Positions 1-10,560 of a stretch of DNA of 64,000 nt are shown here, piece after piece. The notes under the pieces are model-generated. The model saw only the letters and a program-made list of their open reading frames with translations, did not search any database and was not told where the DNA came from. This stretch comes from Cacajao melanocephalus (taxonomy: Eukaryota; Chordata; Mammalia; Primates; Pitheciidae). Numbering within the stretch: position 1 is the first letter of the stretch; each line of letters opens with the position of its first letter. The translations under genes were made by a program, and so were the position numbers. The stretch lies in the NCBI GenBank assembly GCA_963573385.1, contig CAUYLG010065800.1:61189-125188 (forward strand). The letters run 5' to 3'.

Positions 1-57
1 TTCCAACTGCGCCCTGTCTCAGCTCAGGGCCCTCTACTAAAAAGAAACACACCAAAA

Positions 58-140
58 TTATATGTGTGTATGTATATGTGTGTATATACATACCTAGGTG
101 TACATATACAAGTATATGGTATGAATATACACGAATGATT
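58..140. repeat. Degenerate (TG/TA)n microsatellite
   Basis: Alternating purine-pyrimidine stretch of TATGTG, TGTATA and ACATAC words with interruptions. An old dinucleotide repeat. Confidence 0.7.
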
Positions 141-572
141 ATCTAACTTAAGCATTGAAAGAAAGGAGTGGGGGCTCTGAGAGCTTCACAAGGAGAAGAG
201 ATTCTACCCAAAAGGGGGCCGGGCAGGGCGTCGCAGCAGCGCAGCACAACAGACAGCTGGTGTTTGGGTGGTAGTAAATCACGCTGAAATGAGCCTCTTC
301 CGTGGGCTCAATGAGGCCCCCACAACAAAGGGAGGCCCAGCTTGCAGCCGGACAGCCTGCCCGCCAGCCCCAGACGTGCATAACAGCTTCATTCAGGAGC
401 CCCACGTCCACACAAAGGCTCCGAAATCAATCCGACATCCCGCCACCCTGGACAATGCCCTGAATCTTCTCAGAATCGAAGTCTCAAATGAGGGGATAGC
501 ATTCAGGGGAGATCAAACCACCGGTCTGCCACTGAAAGCAAGCACGAAGAAAGCATTTTTTTTTAAGAGGAG

Positions 573-910
573 GGTTGGACGATGCAGGCGACTCTCCTTG
601 CGCTCCAGGCGCGCATGGTGGCTGTGCTTGGGCTCCCACAGTCAGGCCCACACTCATGCAAAGACTGCGCTTGGCCAGGCTTCCAGCAGTCGTCGCGCCA
701 GGCGCTGCTGCGAGACACTGGGTGCGCGACATTCGCCAGCCAGGGCCACCGTGCCGCTTGGCCTTGGGGCTTTGTGCGGCAGTGCCCCGTGTGAACTGCC
801 ACCGCCGGCATTTCCCACTGGCTCTTGCGCGCATACAGTAGGGCACACACACATGCAAATGCCCCGCCGGAGGCAGCGGCTTAGGGTGTTGACAGTGGCA
901 GCCCCCACGC
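573..910. promoter_or_regulatory. Small intronic CpG-rich patch (orphan CpG island candidate)
   Basis: By hand count about 27 CpGs occur in about 340 bp, with GC content near 60 percent. That gives an observed/expected CpG ratio of roughly 0.8 against the strong CpG depletion of the surrounding intron. Clusters include GGCGCGC, CGTCGCGCC, GTGCGCGAC and TTGCGCGC. It is not Alu-derived; I see no Alu body or A-tail. It lies about 42 kb downstream of SETBP1 exon 2. It could be an alternative promoter, an enhancer kept unmethylated, or a remnant of a GC-rich insertion. No transcript structure is visible. Confidence 0.55.
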
Positions 911-2161
911 CAGGCCAGGGAGCCCCTGTTCCCAGGCAGGGCCCCTCAGGGTACTCATCTGCCCCATTCTGCTGCCTAATCCGGTTATCAGCTGCAGAAC
1001 AACGGGTTGCCTGGTGGAGCTGGGGAGGCCCCTGCAGGGAAGCGGGGAGCAGGCGAACAGCTCCAGCAGATGAGCCTGGATTGTATTCTCCGTTCCTAGG
1101 ATCATTGTTAAGGCTTCTGGTCTCTCCCAGTCCCCAGAGACCCAGGAGCCTGAGATTCAGCACTGCACTGGGTCACAGCTTTTCCTAGATGTCAGAAATC
1201 CACCTGCTCTCTGAGAGTGGGGTTCCCCAGCAATGGCGGAGTGGAAATGTTCAGGGGTGTAGCAAGCTCTATCTATTCTGTGGGATCTGTGGGAATGGCA
1301 CACCAGGGAGCCCAAGGTATGCGCCATTATATGTGGCCAGAATCGCTCCAGAAACTCCAACTAATGTAGCCTTAAATTTGACATTCTTGGCAGTCACCAT
1401 GAAGGTTAAATACATTTTGGTAGAAAACAAAAGGCTTCTGCTAGAGGGCCCTTCATTGACATGTTGACACTCACTTCTCGGAGATCCTGCCTGCACTTTT
1501 CCAAGCAAGCAAAGGGAGCAGACAATGGCAGCAGGGCGAGGTGTGGCTATGTGGGCAGCTGCCCATGGGTAGAGCAGAATAAAATTGGAACAAAAGGTGC
1601 ATCAAACCAAGCAAGACAACTAGTAGAAAAAAAAGAGCTAGATTAAAATGGGAGCTAGTCTTCCCTTGACCCCTTATTTTAGCCACAGAGCTATTTTCTT
1701 TTTCCTCTCTCTCCTGGAACTGATCCACCAACAGACAGCCATGTCCCATGTTGTGTAAGAAATTCTGCCCATCCCCACTGCCCCTGGCAGACCCTTCTCC
1801 CAGAGCCAGATCCTTGGGCAATATGGAGTTGGTACAAGGGAGGACTGTTATAGGTTGGGGGTTGGGGGGTGCTATACCTTTGAAATTCAAAAAGGGCACT
1901 TTCTGCTTTCAATTCAGTTCATTCTCAACTGCTTCCACTGGCCAACAATAGTAAATTAAATCAAATTTCCCCCTTGGAAGGGTCAGTTGTTGTTGTTGTT
2001 TTTCTTTTTTTTTCTCCTTACCCTTCCCCTTTCCATTTTCTGCTTTTGTAGCTCACCTCCTCCAATCTACTTCCCTACAGGAGCCGAAATTAAACAAGCT
2101 CCCCATATGCCATGCCTCACTTGTTGTCTGTTCCCCTCACCACCATCTGGCCTATTTGCTC

Positions 2162-2425
2162 AGCCAAAAAGAGAAAGAGAGAGAGAGAAAGAAAGAGCAA
2201 AAAGAGGGAGGGGGAAGGGAAGGCAGGGAAGCAGGGCTAGGAGAGGGAAGAGGGGAGAGAGAGAAAGGCAGAAAGGAGGAGAATCAGAGAAGGAGGAAGA
2301 GAAGCAGGTTGGGAGGGAAGGAGGATGGAGGAAGGGAGTGAGACAGAAAGGGGTAAGGGGACGGGGAGAGAGAGAGAGACAGAGATAGAGAGAGACAGAG
2401 AAGGAAGGAGGGAGAGCCAGACACA
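2162..2425 (+). repeat. Polypurine (GA/GGAA)-rich tract
   Basis: About 260 bp almost entirely of A and G on the plus strand, with GAGAGAGAGAGAAAGAAAG at the left and (GA)n with a few C/T interruptions (GAGACAGAGATAGAGAGAGA) at 2368-2400. A pyrimidine-rich stretch (1995-2040) lies about 125 bp to the left. Such mirror-like polypurine DNA can form triplex (H-DNA). The long open frames through it, rich in Glu, Arg and Lys, are compositional and not genes. Confidence 0.85.
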
Positions 2426-3059
2426 ATGAGGAGGCAGGGGTGATGATGCAGCCTCTCCCATCTGCTCCTTGGCCAGAGTCCCGGATGGAGCAGTAATGGA
2501 GAGCAACAGAACCAGTGATAATTAACCCAAACACAGACCTGTTTATTTAACCTGTTCGGATAGATCAACTCTGAGGCAGAGCTCTAGCAGAGGGCCCTGG
2601 GACATACTTAGGGAGACACCCTGGAGGCTGCTAAGGACACAGAGGCAGGCTGGCCTTCCCTACAGACATCCTGGGGCTAATGTGTACTTGGTAAACAGGA
2701 AAGAAGAGGAGAAAGGAAGAGTTTCTGAAAGAAGTCAGTAACAACCTCCCGAATCTTCTGGTAGGGATTCTTTTGTCACCTTGCCCTTTCCCCTGCCATT
2801 ATCTTCTTGCATGGCAATAGCTGCTTCTGGATGGCCAAATCATGAAAAGCAAAGCCAGCCAATGAGCTACATTTCTGTGCTCTGCATCCTCCTGCCCCAG
2901 CATCCTCTCTACCACCCCAGCTTGGCATAAGGACCAGGGCCAGAAGAAAAAAACAGGGGCTAACTAGAAGACATGAGACCAGAGCGAAATCTCCCAGAAG
3001 ACTTCAGACTAAGACGGTCAGTAGCCAAGGAGCAAAGCCAATGGCATTGATAAGGGCTT

Positions 3060-3200
3060 GGAGGGAAAGAGTCAGGAGATCGGGGTGCAGGGCTGAGATT
3101 ACCCGCTTTTGCTACATTGCTTTGTCTGCATAACTCTCCTCTCTTGACTTCAGTTTACCTATTTAATGGAGTCAGCAAAGTTGACCCCACACGATGTATT
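3060..3200 (+). repeat. MIR-like SINE fragment
   Basis: Weak match to the MIR core: the order CTTTGTCTGCATAACTCTCC then CTTCAGTTTACCTATTTAAT resembles the family's segment ending in 'cctcagtttcctcatctgtaa'. Borders are guesses. Confidence 0.4.
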
Positions 3201-4084
3201 AATCTTAAAGTGTAAACGGCCATAAGTTCTCCAAGTTAGAAAGAAGACATGACTTGAGCAAGACCACCAAGGATTATATGCTCTGTTTGAAATGGGCAAT
3301 GTGCACTGCCCAGACAGGGGAGTCTACAGACACATTTGTGTGTGCTGCACCCCATTCTACCTCCACCCTTGGAGGCCAGAAATACAGGGCAAGAACATTT
3401 CCAGAGCTGAAAAAGCAGCAGACAGAATAGGGGTTGTGAGTCTGGGAACTGGAACCCAAGAAGCTCTCAGCTGAGCACTGAGGGTTAGTGAGGGAGTGCA
3501 CTGACTGGGTTGAAAATAGGAAGCGTCAGGGGTGGGTGAGGAGTTGGCAGGCACCGGATTCCAAGTGGCTTCACGCTCCTCAGTGGAAGAAATGCAGAGA
3601 TAATTTGAACATGGCTATTTTCAAGCTCCACAGCTGAGCTCCCTTGCTCTCCCACCCCACACCTCCCACCCAGCCCTGCAATTTGGCAAACCCTTTCTGC
3701 TGGCTGCTCTTATACCCAATATGTTGGGTTGCCTTAGCAACTAAGGCAATTATCTCCTTGGAGCAGTTAAAACAATGACCGTCATAAATAATAACAGTAA
3801 GAAAGATGATGGTAAAAAATAGATCTTAGGCTTCGAGGGTCATGGGTTTGCATGGAATTGAAAAGGAAAAGGGGTTCTGATGACACAGGCAATGAAAGGT
3901 AACCTCTTAGGGCTCTCGTTGTATTTTATTTTTCCAGAAGAAGAAATAGGAATAGTTAGCCTTTCCTCACAGCCCCACCCCCACCCCCAGGCAATCTTAG
4001 GACAGTTCCTATTTGCTGTTGATCATCCCTCTTATCCTCCCATCAGCCAGACCTCCAAAGGAGCAGAGTAAACACTAATTGTTT

Positions 4085-4215
4085 AATGCCTATCTCCTCT
4101 CTGGACCATGACCTCCTTACAGGCAGGCGCTGGGTCTTTGATCTTGGTGCCCTTGGCACCTAGCTCAAGGCTTGGGACAGAACAGGTACTCAAAAATATT
4201 CACTGAATGAAAATA
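4085..4215 (+). repeat. L2 LINE 3'-end fragment
   Basis: Shows the typical L2 tail order: a block around 'gaccatgacctccttacaggcaggcgctgggtctt', then 'ggcacctagctcaaggcttgggacag', then 'tactcaaaaatattcactgaatgaa'. An old, diverged copy. Confidence 0.6.
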
Positions 4216-6000
4216 TTCTATTACACTGAATGAATGCCCAATTTTTGCCTTAAAGTTTTTTGTTTGTTCATTTGCTTCCTCTAGCCCTCTGGACCAGTTA
4301 ATTGTAAAGTCACATTTAGCTCCTATATTTGATGATCTTATAATCTACTACAGTGCAAGATATAGCAGGCCTCTATATTTTCAAGAGAATTGAGAAATCA
4401 AGATGTACATTCAAATTTATCCAAGTCTGCACTTCCCTAAAGAGCCATCCATAAAATTTTGTGAATGTAGATCATCACTTCAGACAAAACACTAAATTAA
4501 AATCAATTAAAAATGAGAATTAAACTAATAATGGATCATACAACTTGTACTCACCCTACCCCAAACATACACACCCTCCATTCTAGACTCTACAAACTCC
4601 ATCCCAGGAATGCTTTCCACAAGGAAAATCCAATTAATGCAGGAATTTGTGATTCAAAGCAAAACGCAGCATATCCTTGCCACAGTGTCCATGAGAAATG
4701 TATAGAAAAGCATAGGACCAGAGAGTTGAATTGCATCATCTTACCTGAACATAGAAAGGCTTTCTACCCCTGTCTTTCTGTTTCAATTTCTTTTAAAGTA
4801 TTGGGAACTCAACAGCCACTAGACACTTTCAGAGTGCATTTGCATCACATGTCATCTTCATAATAAATCTTGAGGCAAGTTAGGCAGGAATCATTATTCC
4901 TATTCCGAACATGAGGAAAGGAAATAACTGATCACAAGTGTTAAGTAGTACTGCCCTTGGTTGTCCTGATAACCACTTTCTTGCTGTCTCCTCCCCTGGT
5001 GTACACATTGTAATGGCCACAATGTATATTAGGCAATATGGTCATTAGTGTAAAGGTAAAATAGAGAACCTTCCCAAGCTGTCAACAGAGTAGTAAGCAT
5101 ATACCTATACTCACTTCGCAATCCCCCAAAAAAGTCATGTAACTCTACTACTGAATCTTTGGAGCCCTATGACGCACAATGCCCACTCTAGAATAATGAC
5201 CCAAACCTTAGCACCTGCAGACTCAAGGCCAGCCAAATCTGTCAGTGCTTCACCTTGGCAAGTCCTGGTTCCCTACCAGGGGAGGTGAGGTGAGGGGAAT
5301 TGTGACAACTCTTAGTAAACAGGACAATCTCATCCTCTGGCATTCCAAAGACACTCTGGGCAGACTTTCTATCCTTCCGACCAAACTCTGTTCTTCAGAT
5401 TTGCTATTTCTGATCTCCATGGAAGGTCACATGGAAACCCTTCCACTTCCCACGTGTGATATTACAACTCCGTGAGGGTCAAAAGTCTTTGAGCAGTAAC
5501 CATAATCACTCTTACTTGGACATCAGACATCTGCCAAGACCTAGTTAGCACTTGCTGGATAATAACCCGGTATACTGTTTTTTTATTATTATTTAATGAA
5601 CACATTGCCAACCTCTTCTATATCTGTCATTCATTTGATACAAGTCAAATAAAAATTATTCTTTTCAGAATATTTTAAATGTGAAAGAACTGAATCCAAA
5701 TTCAGATATCACTGACAATTAAAATCAGATTTCCCAGAACCTCAGATGAATGAAAATATTTAGTCAGACTCTTTTACAGATATACAAATGTCTTTTTATT
5801 AAAACATATCTTGAAAGTGTTATGACTCCAACAGTTCTACAAATTATAGCAAATTGGATTAAACAAAAAGCAATTATTTCATTCCCTAGTATAAAGAATT
5901 GTGCTTGGGGGAGTAGTCACAAATCAAGGCAAGGTAAAGGCAAGGTAAGATTGTTTGTTCATGTTTTATTAATCCAACTTACTAGCACTACTAAAATAAG

Positions 6001-6475
6001 ATGTGATAGGCAGAATGATGACCCCACAAAGATGTCCTATGTCCTAATCCCCAGAACCTGTGAATATATTAGATGGCAAAGGGCAATTGAGGTGGAACAG
6101 AATTAAGGTTGCTAATCAGCTGACCCTGAAATCGATTCTCTTGGATCAACTAGGTAGGCCCAAATGGTTTCACACAAGAGTCTTTAAAAGTGGAAGAGTG
6201 AACACAATAGGTAGAACCAGAGAGATGGCAGTGTGAAAATGACCTGAGTTACGAGGTTTCAGATGGAAGAGCCAAGAAATGACAGCAGCCTCTAGAAGTT
6301 GAAAAAGAAAAGGAAACATTTTCTCTTGGAGTCTTCTAAATGAACACAGTCCTATCAACACCTTGATTTCAGCTCAGTAAGACCCATTTCTGACTTTTAC
6401 CCCAAGAAATATAAAATAATAAAATCTGTGTTGCTTTAAGCCACTAAGTTTGTGGTCAATTGTTACACATAAAGG
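6001..6475 (+). mobile_element. ERVL-MaLR LTR, MLT1-type
   Basis: An old LTR of the MaLR group. It starts near GTGATAGGCAGAATGATGAC and continues with 'gtcctaatccccagaacctgtgaatat', a GGCCTCTAGAAG-like block (about 6288-6298, CCTCTAGAAGTTG) and 'acaccttgatttcagctcagt'. It ends with TGTTGCTTTAAGCCACTAAG and 'gtttgtgg..attgttaca', the usual 3' end of MLT1A/B-like LTRs. It is a solitary LTR with no internal retroviral sequence beside it. Many substitutions and internal indels show great age. Confidence 0.8.
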
Positions 6476-7329
6476 GTGACTGTGTGTACGTTTTATGTGT
6501 TTGTGTATGTCTTCTTTAAAAATACAAATAAATTTATGGAAACTGTGAACACTCATCCTCTAATGTGACCAGAAAAATGAAATTGAGTAAAATGGAGGTG
6601 ATGACATAATTCTTCTTTCAGGGCTGTGGAGCTCTTGAAGCATTTTAATGTTAATAAAGATCTCTGGCAACATGGACACCAGAAGAGAACTGCAAAGAGC
6701 AAGTGGAAAGACATGTCAACACAGGCACATGTGACTACAGGGAAGGTGTCACTCTTCAATGTCAAACTGGAACATTAAGTGCCGCTGGAGACCTTAGCAT
6801 CTGAGTCTTTCACAGAGGGACACGGCCAGCGCAGGGCACCCAGTCTCTGGCTTTAATAGCAGTTTATATGGGCAAGTCACAAAGGACACCAGGTGCCAGG
6901 TTCTCATAGGAGGAAGAGACAGAGGGTGAGCATGTGAGCACGTGGATCTGCACATGTCTTCGGATATGCAGATGTCCAACCAATTGACAAAAAAATATGA
7001 TTCAAAACTGGTAGACAATGGGGGTGTCGTTGTTGCTATCAAAATAGTGACACGATAGGTCACTAATTCACTTGTAGGTTGTACACAGCAAACAATGTAA
7101 TGCTGTCTCTGTCTCCCTGCTGACGTCAGTTTGGCACATTCTGATGGGATGCCAAATCAGCTGAAAGTTAATCAGGTTGGAAAGGCCTGACACAACTTAT
7201 ACTTCTAAGGCTCAGAATCACTGTTCTGGAACTTCCAGCCAGCTATTGGAAACTCGCTGCCTTCAAAGGCAACTTGTTCCAGCTTTGTGATGATGCAGCC
7301 TAATGCCTTCATCTCTGAGATGATGTAGC

Positions 7330-7460
7330 TTAATACCTTCATCCTACAGACAGAAGTCAGGCCTAGTGAAGTGATTCTTCTAAGGTCACACACTCAGGGC
7401 AAACTAGAGTTGGAAGTAGAATCTGTGTCTTCCAAATTCAAATCTAGTGGATTTTACACT
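7330..7460 (-). repeat. MIR-like SINE fragment
   Basis: The string AGGTCACACACTCAGGGCAA followed by a diverged 'gttggaagtagaatctgtgtctt' resembles the reverse-complement MIR segment 'aggtcacacagctagtaagtgg'. Diverged; borders are approximate. Confidence 0.45.
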
Positions 7461-7929
7461 CTATATCATGTGGTTTCTCATAAGGTAATCTGGTCACCAG
7501 CTTGTACAAAATAAAATAAGCCCAGTGTACTGCCAAGGCAAATCAGTATTTGGGTGTGTATGTGTACATATGTCTGTAGCCGGCCTATGAGTCTATACAC
7601 TGGGGAGAAACCAGCTCTCTCCCCAGGGCAGGTAACCAAGTACTGATCATCTGTATCCAAGTGGGCTATACACACCTCAGACACCAGTCCACTCCACTTC
7701 TAGAGACTAACACGTTGCTCTTTCAGGCAGTCAGCCAAGAAGTTTGTGCCTGTCAGTGAAGTGAAAGCTGTTTCTGCTGGATCACAGAACTGGGTCTTCA
7801 CAGAAAGCCGGTCCCAGACAAACTCAACACAGGCCTCCAGCAAGCCAGGCCTGCTGAGAAGTTCCAACTGAGCCACTTGCCAGACTTGCAGCTGAACTTG
7901 CCTCTCTTTCTCATCCTGAGCTTTTATAC

Positions 7930-8050
7930 CTCAATATCATTCATTCATCATTTACTCTTTTACAAAGATGTACCCAGTGTCTACTATGTACCAGGCCCTG
8001 TGCTCAACACTGGAGATATAGCAAGAAAACAAGAATGAAAGAAGGAGGGC
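7930..8050 (+). repeat. Ancient interspersed repeat fragment
   Basis: Contains the widespread mammalian repeat signature 'tcattcattcatcatttact..tgtctactatgtaccaggccctgtgctcaacactggagatata'. I recognise the signature but do not assign the family. Confidence 0.5.
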
Positions 8051-8666
8051 AATTAAGTGTGTGAGAGAGAATGAACACAGAGGATAGAGTGGCTAACTCT
8101 GCCTGGGGGACGATGGAGGTAAGAGTAGGCTTTATGAAACAGTTCCAGATAAAACTCCCTTCCCAGCAATACCTCTTTTTCAAAGAACTGCAAAGCCATG
8201 CAAGCTCCATGAGCAAGTCAGTCAACAATGCATTAAATGTTCTAAATGCACTGCGGGTTATGAGAGAACTGCACGTAGAAATTCCAGCTTTGATACATTT
8301 TCAGTTATTAAAGTGATAAAATATATACACAACATCATATTGTATATACATGAAATATATGCTGATTTCAAAGAAGCATGAAAAATGGAAAGAGTGAGGC
8401 AGGTTAGAACTTACATTACCAACCATGTGGCACAAAAAAGAGAAATATCACAGTGGGTTGATGTCATCAAGATAAGTTTTCTAAATGAAATGACAATATC
8501 TTCCCAACTTAGGGCAATGACATCCTTATGTCTATAAAATTGATCTCTCCAATAACAGTATCAATTTTAAAGACCCTGTCTTGTGTTCTTTTGCATACTC
8601 TGCGGAGCCTAAGTAAACACAAGAAAGACAGTTTCTGTTCAAGGAGTTGATAAAGGCTTTCTTTAC

Positions 8667-8953
8667 TTCTTTTCTTTTTGAGATGTGATCTCACTCTTGC
8701 CCAATCTAAAGTGCAGTCAGGTACAATCATGACTTGCTGCAGCCTCGACCTCCCAGGCTCAAATGATCCTTCTTCCTCAGCGTCCTGAGTAGCTGGGACT
8801 ACAGACGTGCACCACCATGCCTGACTTTTCATGGAGAAGGGGTCTGCCTGGGCTGCCTAGGCTGGTGGTCTCAAACTCCTGGGCTCAAGTGATTCTCCTG
8901 CTTCAGCCTCCCAAAGTGCTGAGATTACAGGCATGAACCACTATGCCCAGCCT
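8667..8953 (-). mobile_element. AluJ-like SINE
   Basis: Reverse-complement Alu with poly-T head, the right and left monomer order, GTAGCTGGGACTACAGACGT and CCTCCCAAAGTGCTGAGATT blocks, and the older-type 'ttgagatgtgatctcactctt..' and 'aggctggtggtctcaaactcctgggctcaagtgattctcc' diagnostic text typical of AluJ. Strongly diverged. Confidence 0.92.
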
Positions 8954-9589
8954 GACTTTCTTAATGATATGGCATCTCCTTTTGTGGCTATCCCAAAAGA
9001 CTAGTAGGGTGACCTGCATTTGGAGGTAAAAATGTTCTTCATGATTCCAAGGCAGCAGCAGCTGATAGTTACTAAAACAGGCACCACAGCAGCTGAAGAT
9101 AGCAGGTACATGTTCCTCAGGCTGAAACTGCCTAGATGCTTTATGAAAAAGGACCCACCAAAAGCCAACCTGGAGAATCTTTCTGATGAATTTCCTTGAA
9201 CCCAAGAGCAGCAGGTAAGAAACATCTCATATCACTCTGTCCCTTGCAGAACTTGTGTTAAGTCATGGATTCCCAGTAGGCATAGATGAGAAAGAAGGGG
9301 CCATGCAGCCTTCCAGTTTTAACCTAGAATCTTTTCTAAAAGTGCTTCTGATCCTTTTCATTTTCATCCCAGGAAGACTGGGCCACTCCAGCATCTGAGC
9401 CTCCCTCTACCCAGGAGCATCTATCCTAGACCCCCACCTAAGCCATTGTCTGTCTCACTTCTTAATGTTTAGTCTTTCCGATGTTTGGGTGTTTGCTCCT
9501 ATCATGTCTGTTCAGCTGAAATTTTATTTGATGAAATGTATTGTGCAATGGCAAGCAGAATTAATCTCATTAAATAATACAATCAAAGA

Positions 9590-9790
9590 ACTTAGAGATA
9601 TAAGGGAAATTTAATAGATCATCTGGTTCAGATCTCTAACTATAAGCAATTGATGCAACCTTAGCTGTAAGTAAGAAACAGCTAAGCCCAGGAAATTATG
9701 TGACTTACCCAAGGCTCAACTGCCAGCAACTGAAAAAAAGGAACTAGAATTCAGATCTCCCACCTCCTAATACAGAGCAAAGCTGGGTCT
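9590..9790 (-). repeat. MIR-like SINE fragment
   Basis: Reads like reverse-complement MIR: 'atcatctggttcagatctc', then 'aggaaattatgtgacttacccaaggctcaact', then 'ggaactagaattcagatctccca'. Moderately convincing order of blocks, high divergence. Confidence 0.45.
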
Positions 9791-10089
9791 GTACTGTCAA
9801 TTGATTTCAGCACACATGACCACAGATGAATCTTCAAGCATATTTTCAATAGGATTTAGTAATATGGACTAAATCCTCTGCACCTATACCAACACTCTTT
9901 CTTGGGATTAGTGAATATTGAGACACTTGATTGAGGTGTGGCTTTCCAACTTTACAATACTGTATTAGTGAGTATCTCTAAGTAGAATTCTATGTAGACT
10001 TATAAATAACACTCTTCTTACTTATTGGACAGCAAAACTCCTTAGGAGCAGAAATGGAATATAATACACTTCTATATTGTCTAAAAATT

Positions 10090-10560
10090 AATCATATAGA
10101 GTCAATTTGTATTTACTGAGTATTTGCTATGTGCTATCCTGTGGGAAATGCCAATAAATTAAATCCTTTATCCCCAAGATAATTTCTAATCTAAATAAGG
10201 GAAAGCAACATAACATGTAATGAAAAAAATAAATGTTAAATAGTCCAAAAGAAGAAACATAACAATGGAGGGACACATTTTGCCAGGAAATGACTGGTAC
10301 TGGAGAGAGGTGCTCTAGAATTCAGAGGTAAGGAAGGTTCGAGCTGAGGAGACCAGGAAGGAAAAGGGTATTCTTCATGGAGATGTAAGTATTGATTAGA
10401 CAGGGAGAGAGAAGAGGGCATTTAAGGTCAGAGCAATGAAAACAGAGGTACAGAAGCCAGAATTGGAGGTTTGGTCAGGGAATTCACAGAATTCAGAAAC
10501 TGGTGAGAGATAAGTCTTTAAATAACAGTTTAGGTGAAGTTGGAAGATCCTAGAATACCA
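10090..10560 (+). repeat. Ancient interspersed repeat, family unassigned
   Basis: Begins with 'tttactgagtatttgctatgtgctatcctgt' and continues through a GA-rich body with 'atttaaggtcagagcaatgaaaacagaggtacagaag'. The order matches a common, very old mammalian repeat also seen at 45480-46010. I do not name the family. Confidence 0.4.

Noticed and set aside
1987..2568. Several 60-130-codon frames rich in Arg/Glu/Lys or Leu/Ser/Pro
   Set aside because: They are translations of the polypurine/polypyrimidine tract and not evidence of a gene.
6001..6475. Possible endogenous retrovirus with coding sequence
   Set aside because: Only a solitary MaLR LTR is present; no internal retroviral genes are visible next to it or next to the LTR at 13605-14166.
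8509..8832. 107-codon minus-strand frame
   Set aside because: Largely translated AluJ sequence; typical Alu-derived peptide, not a gene.
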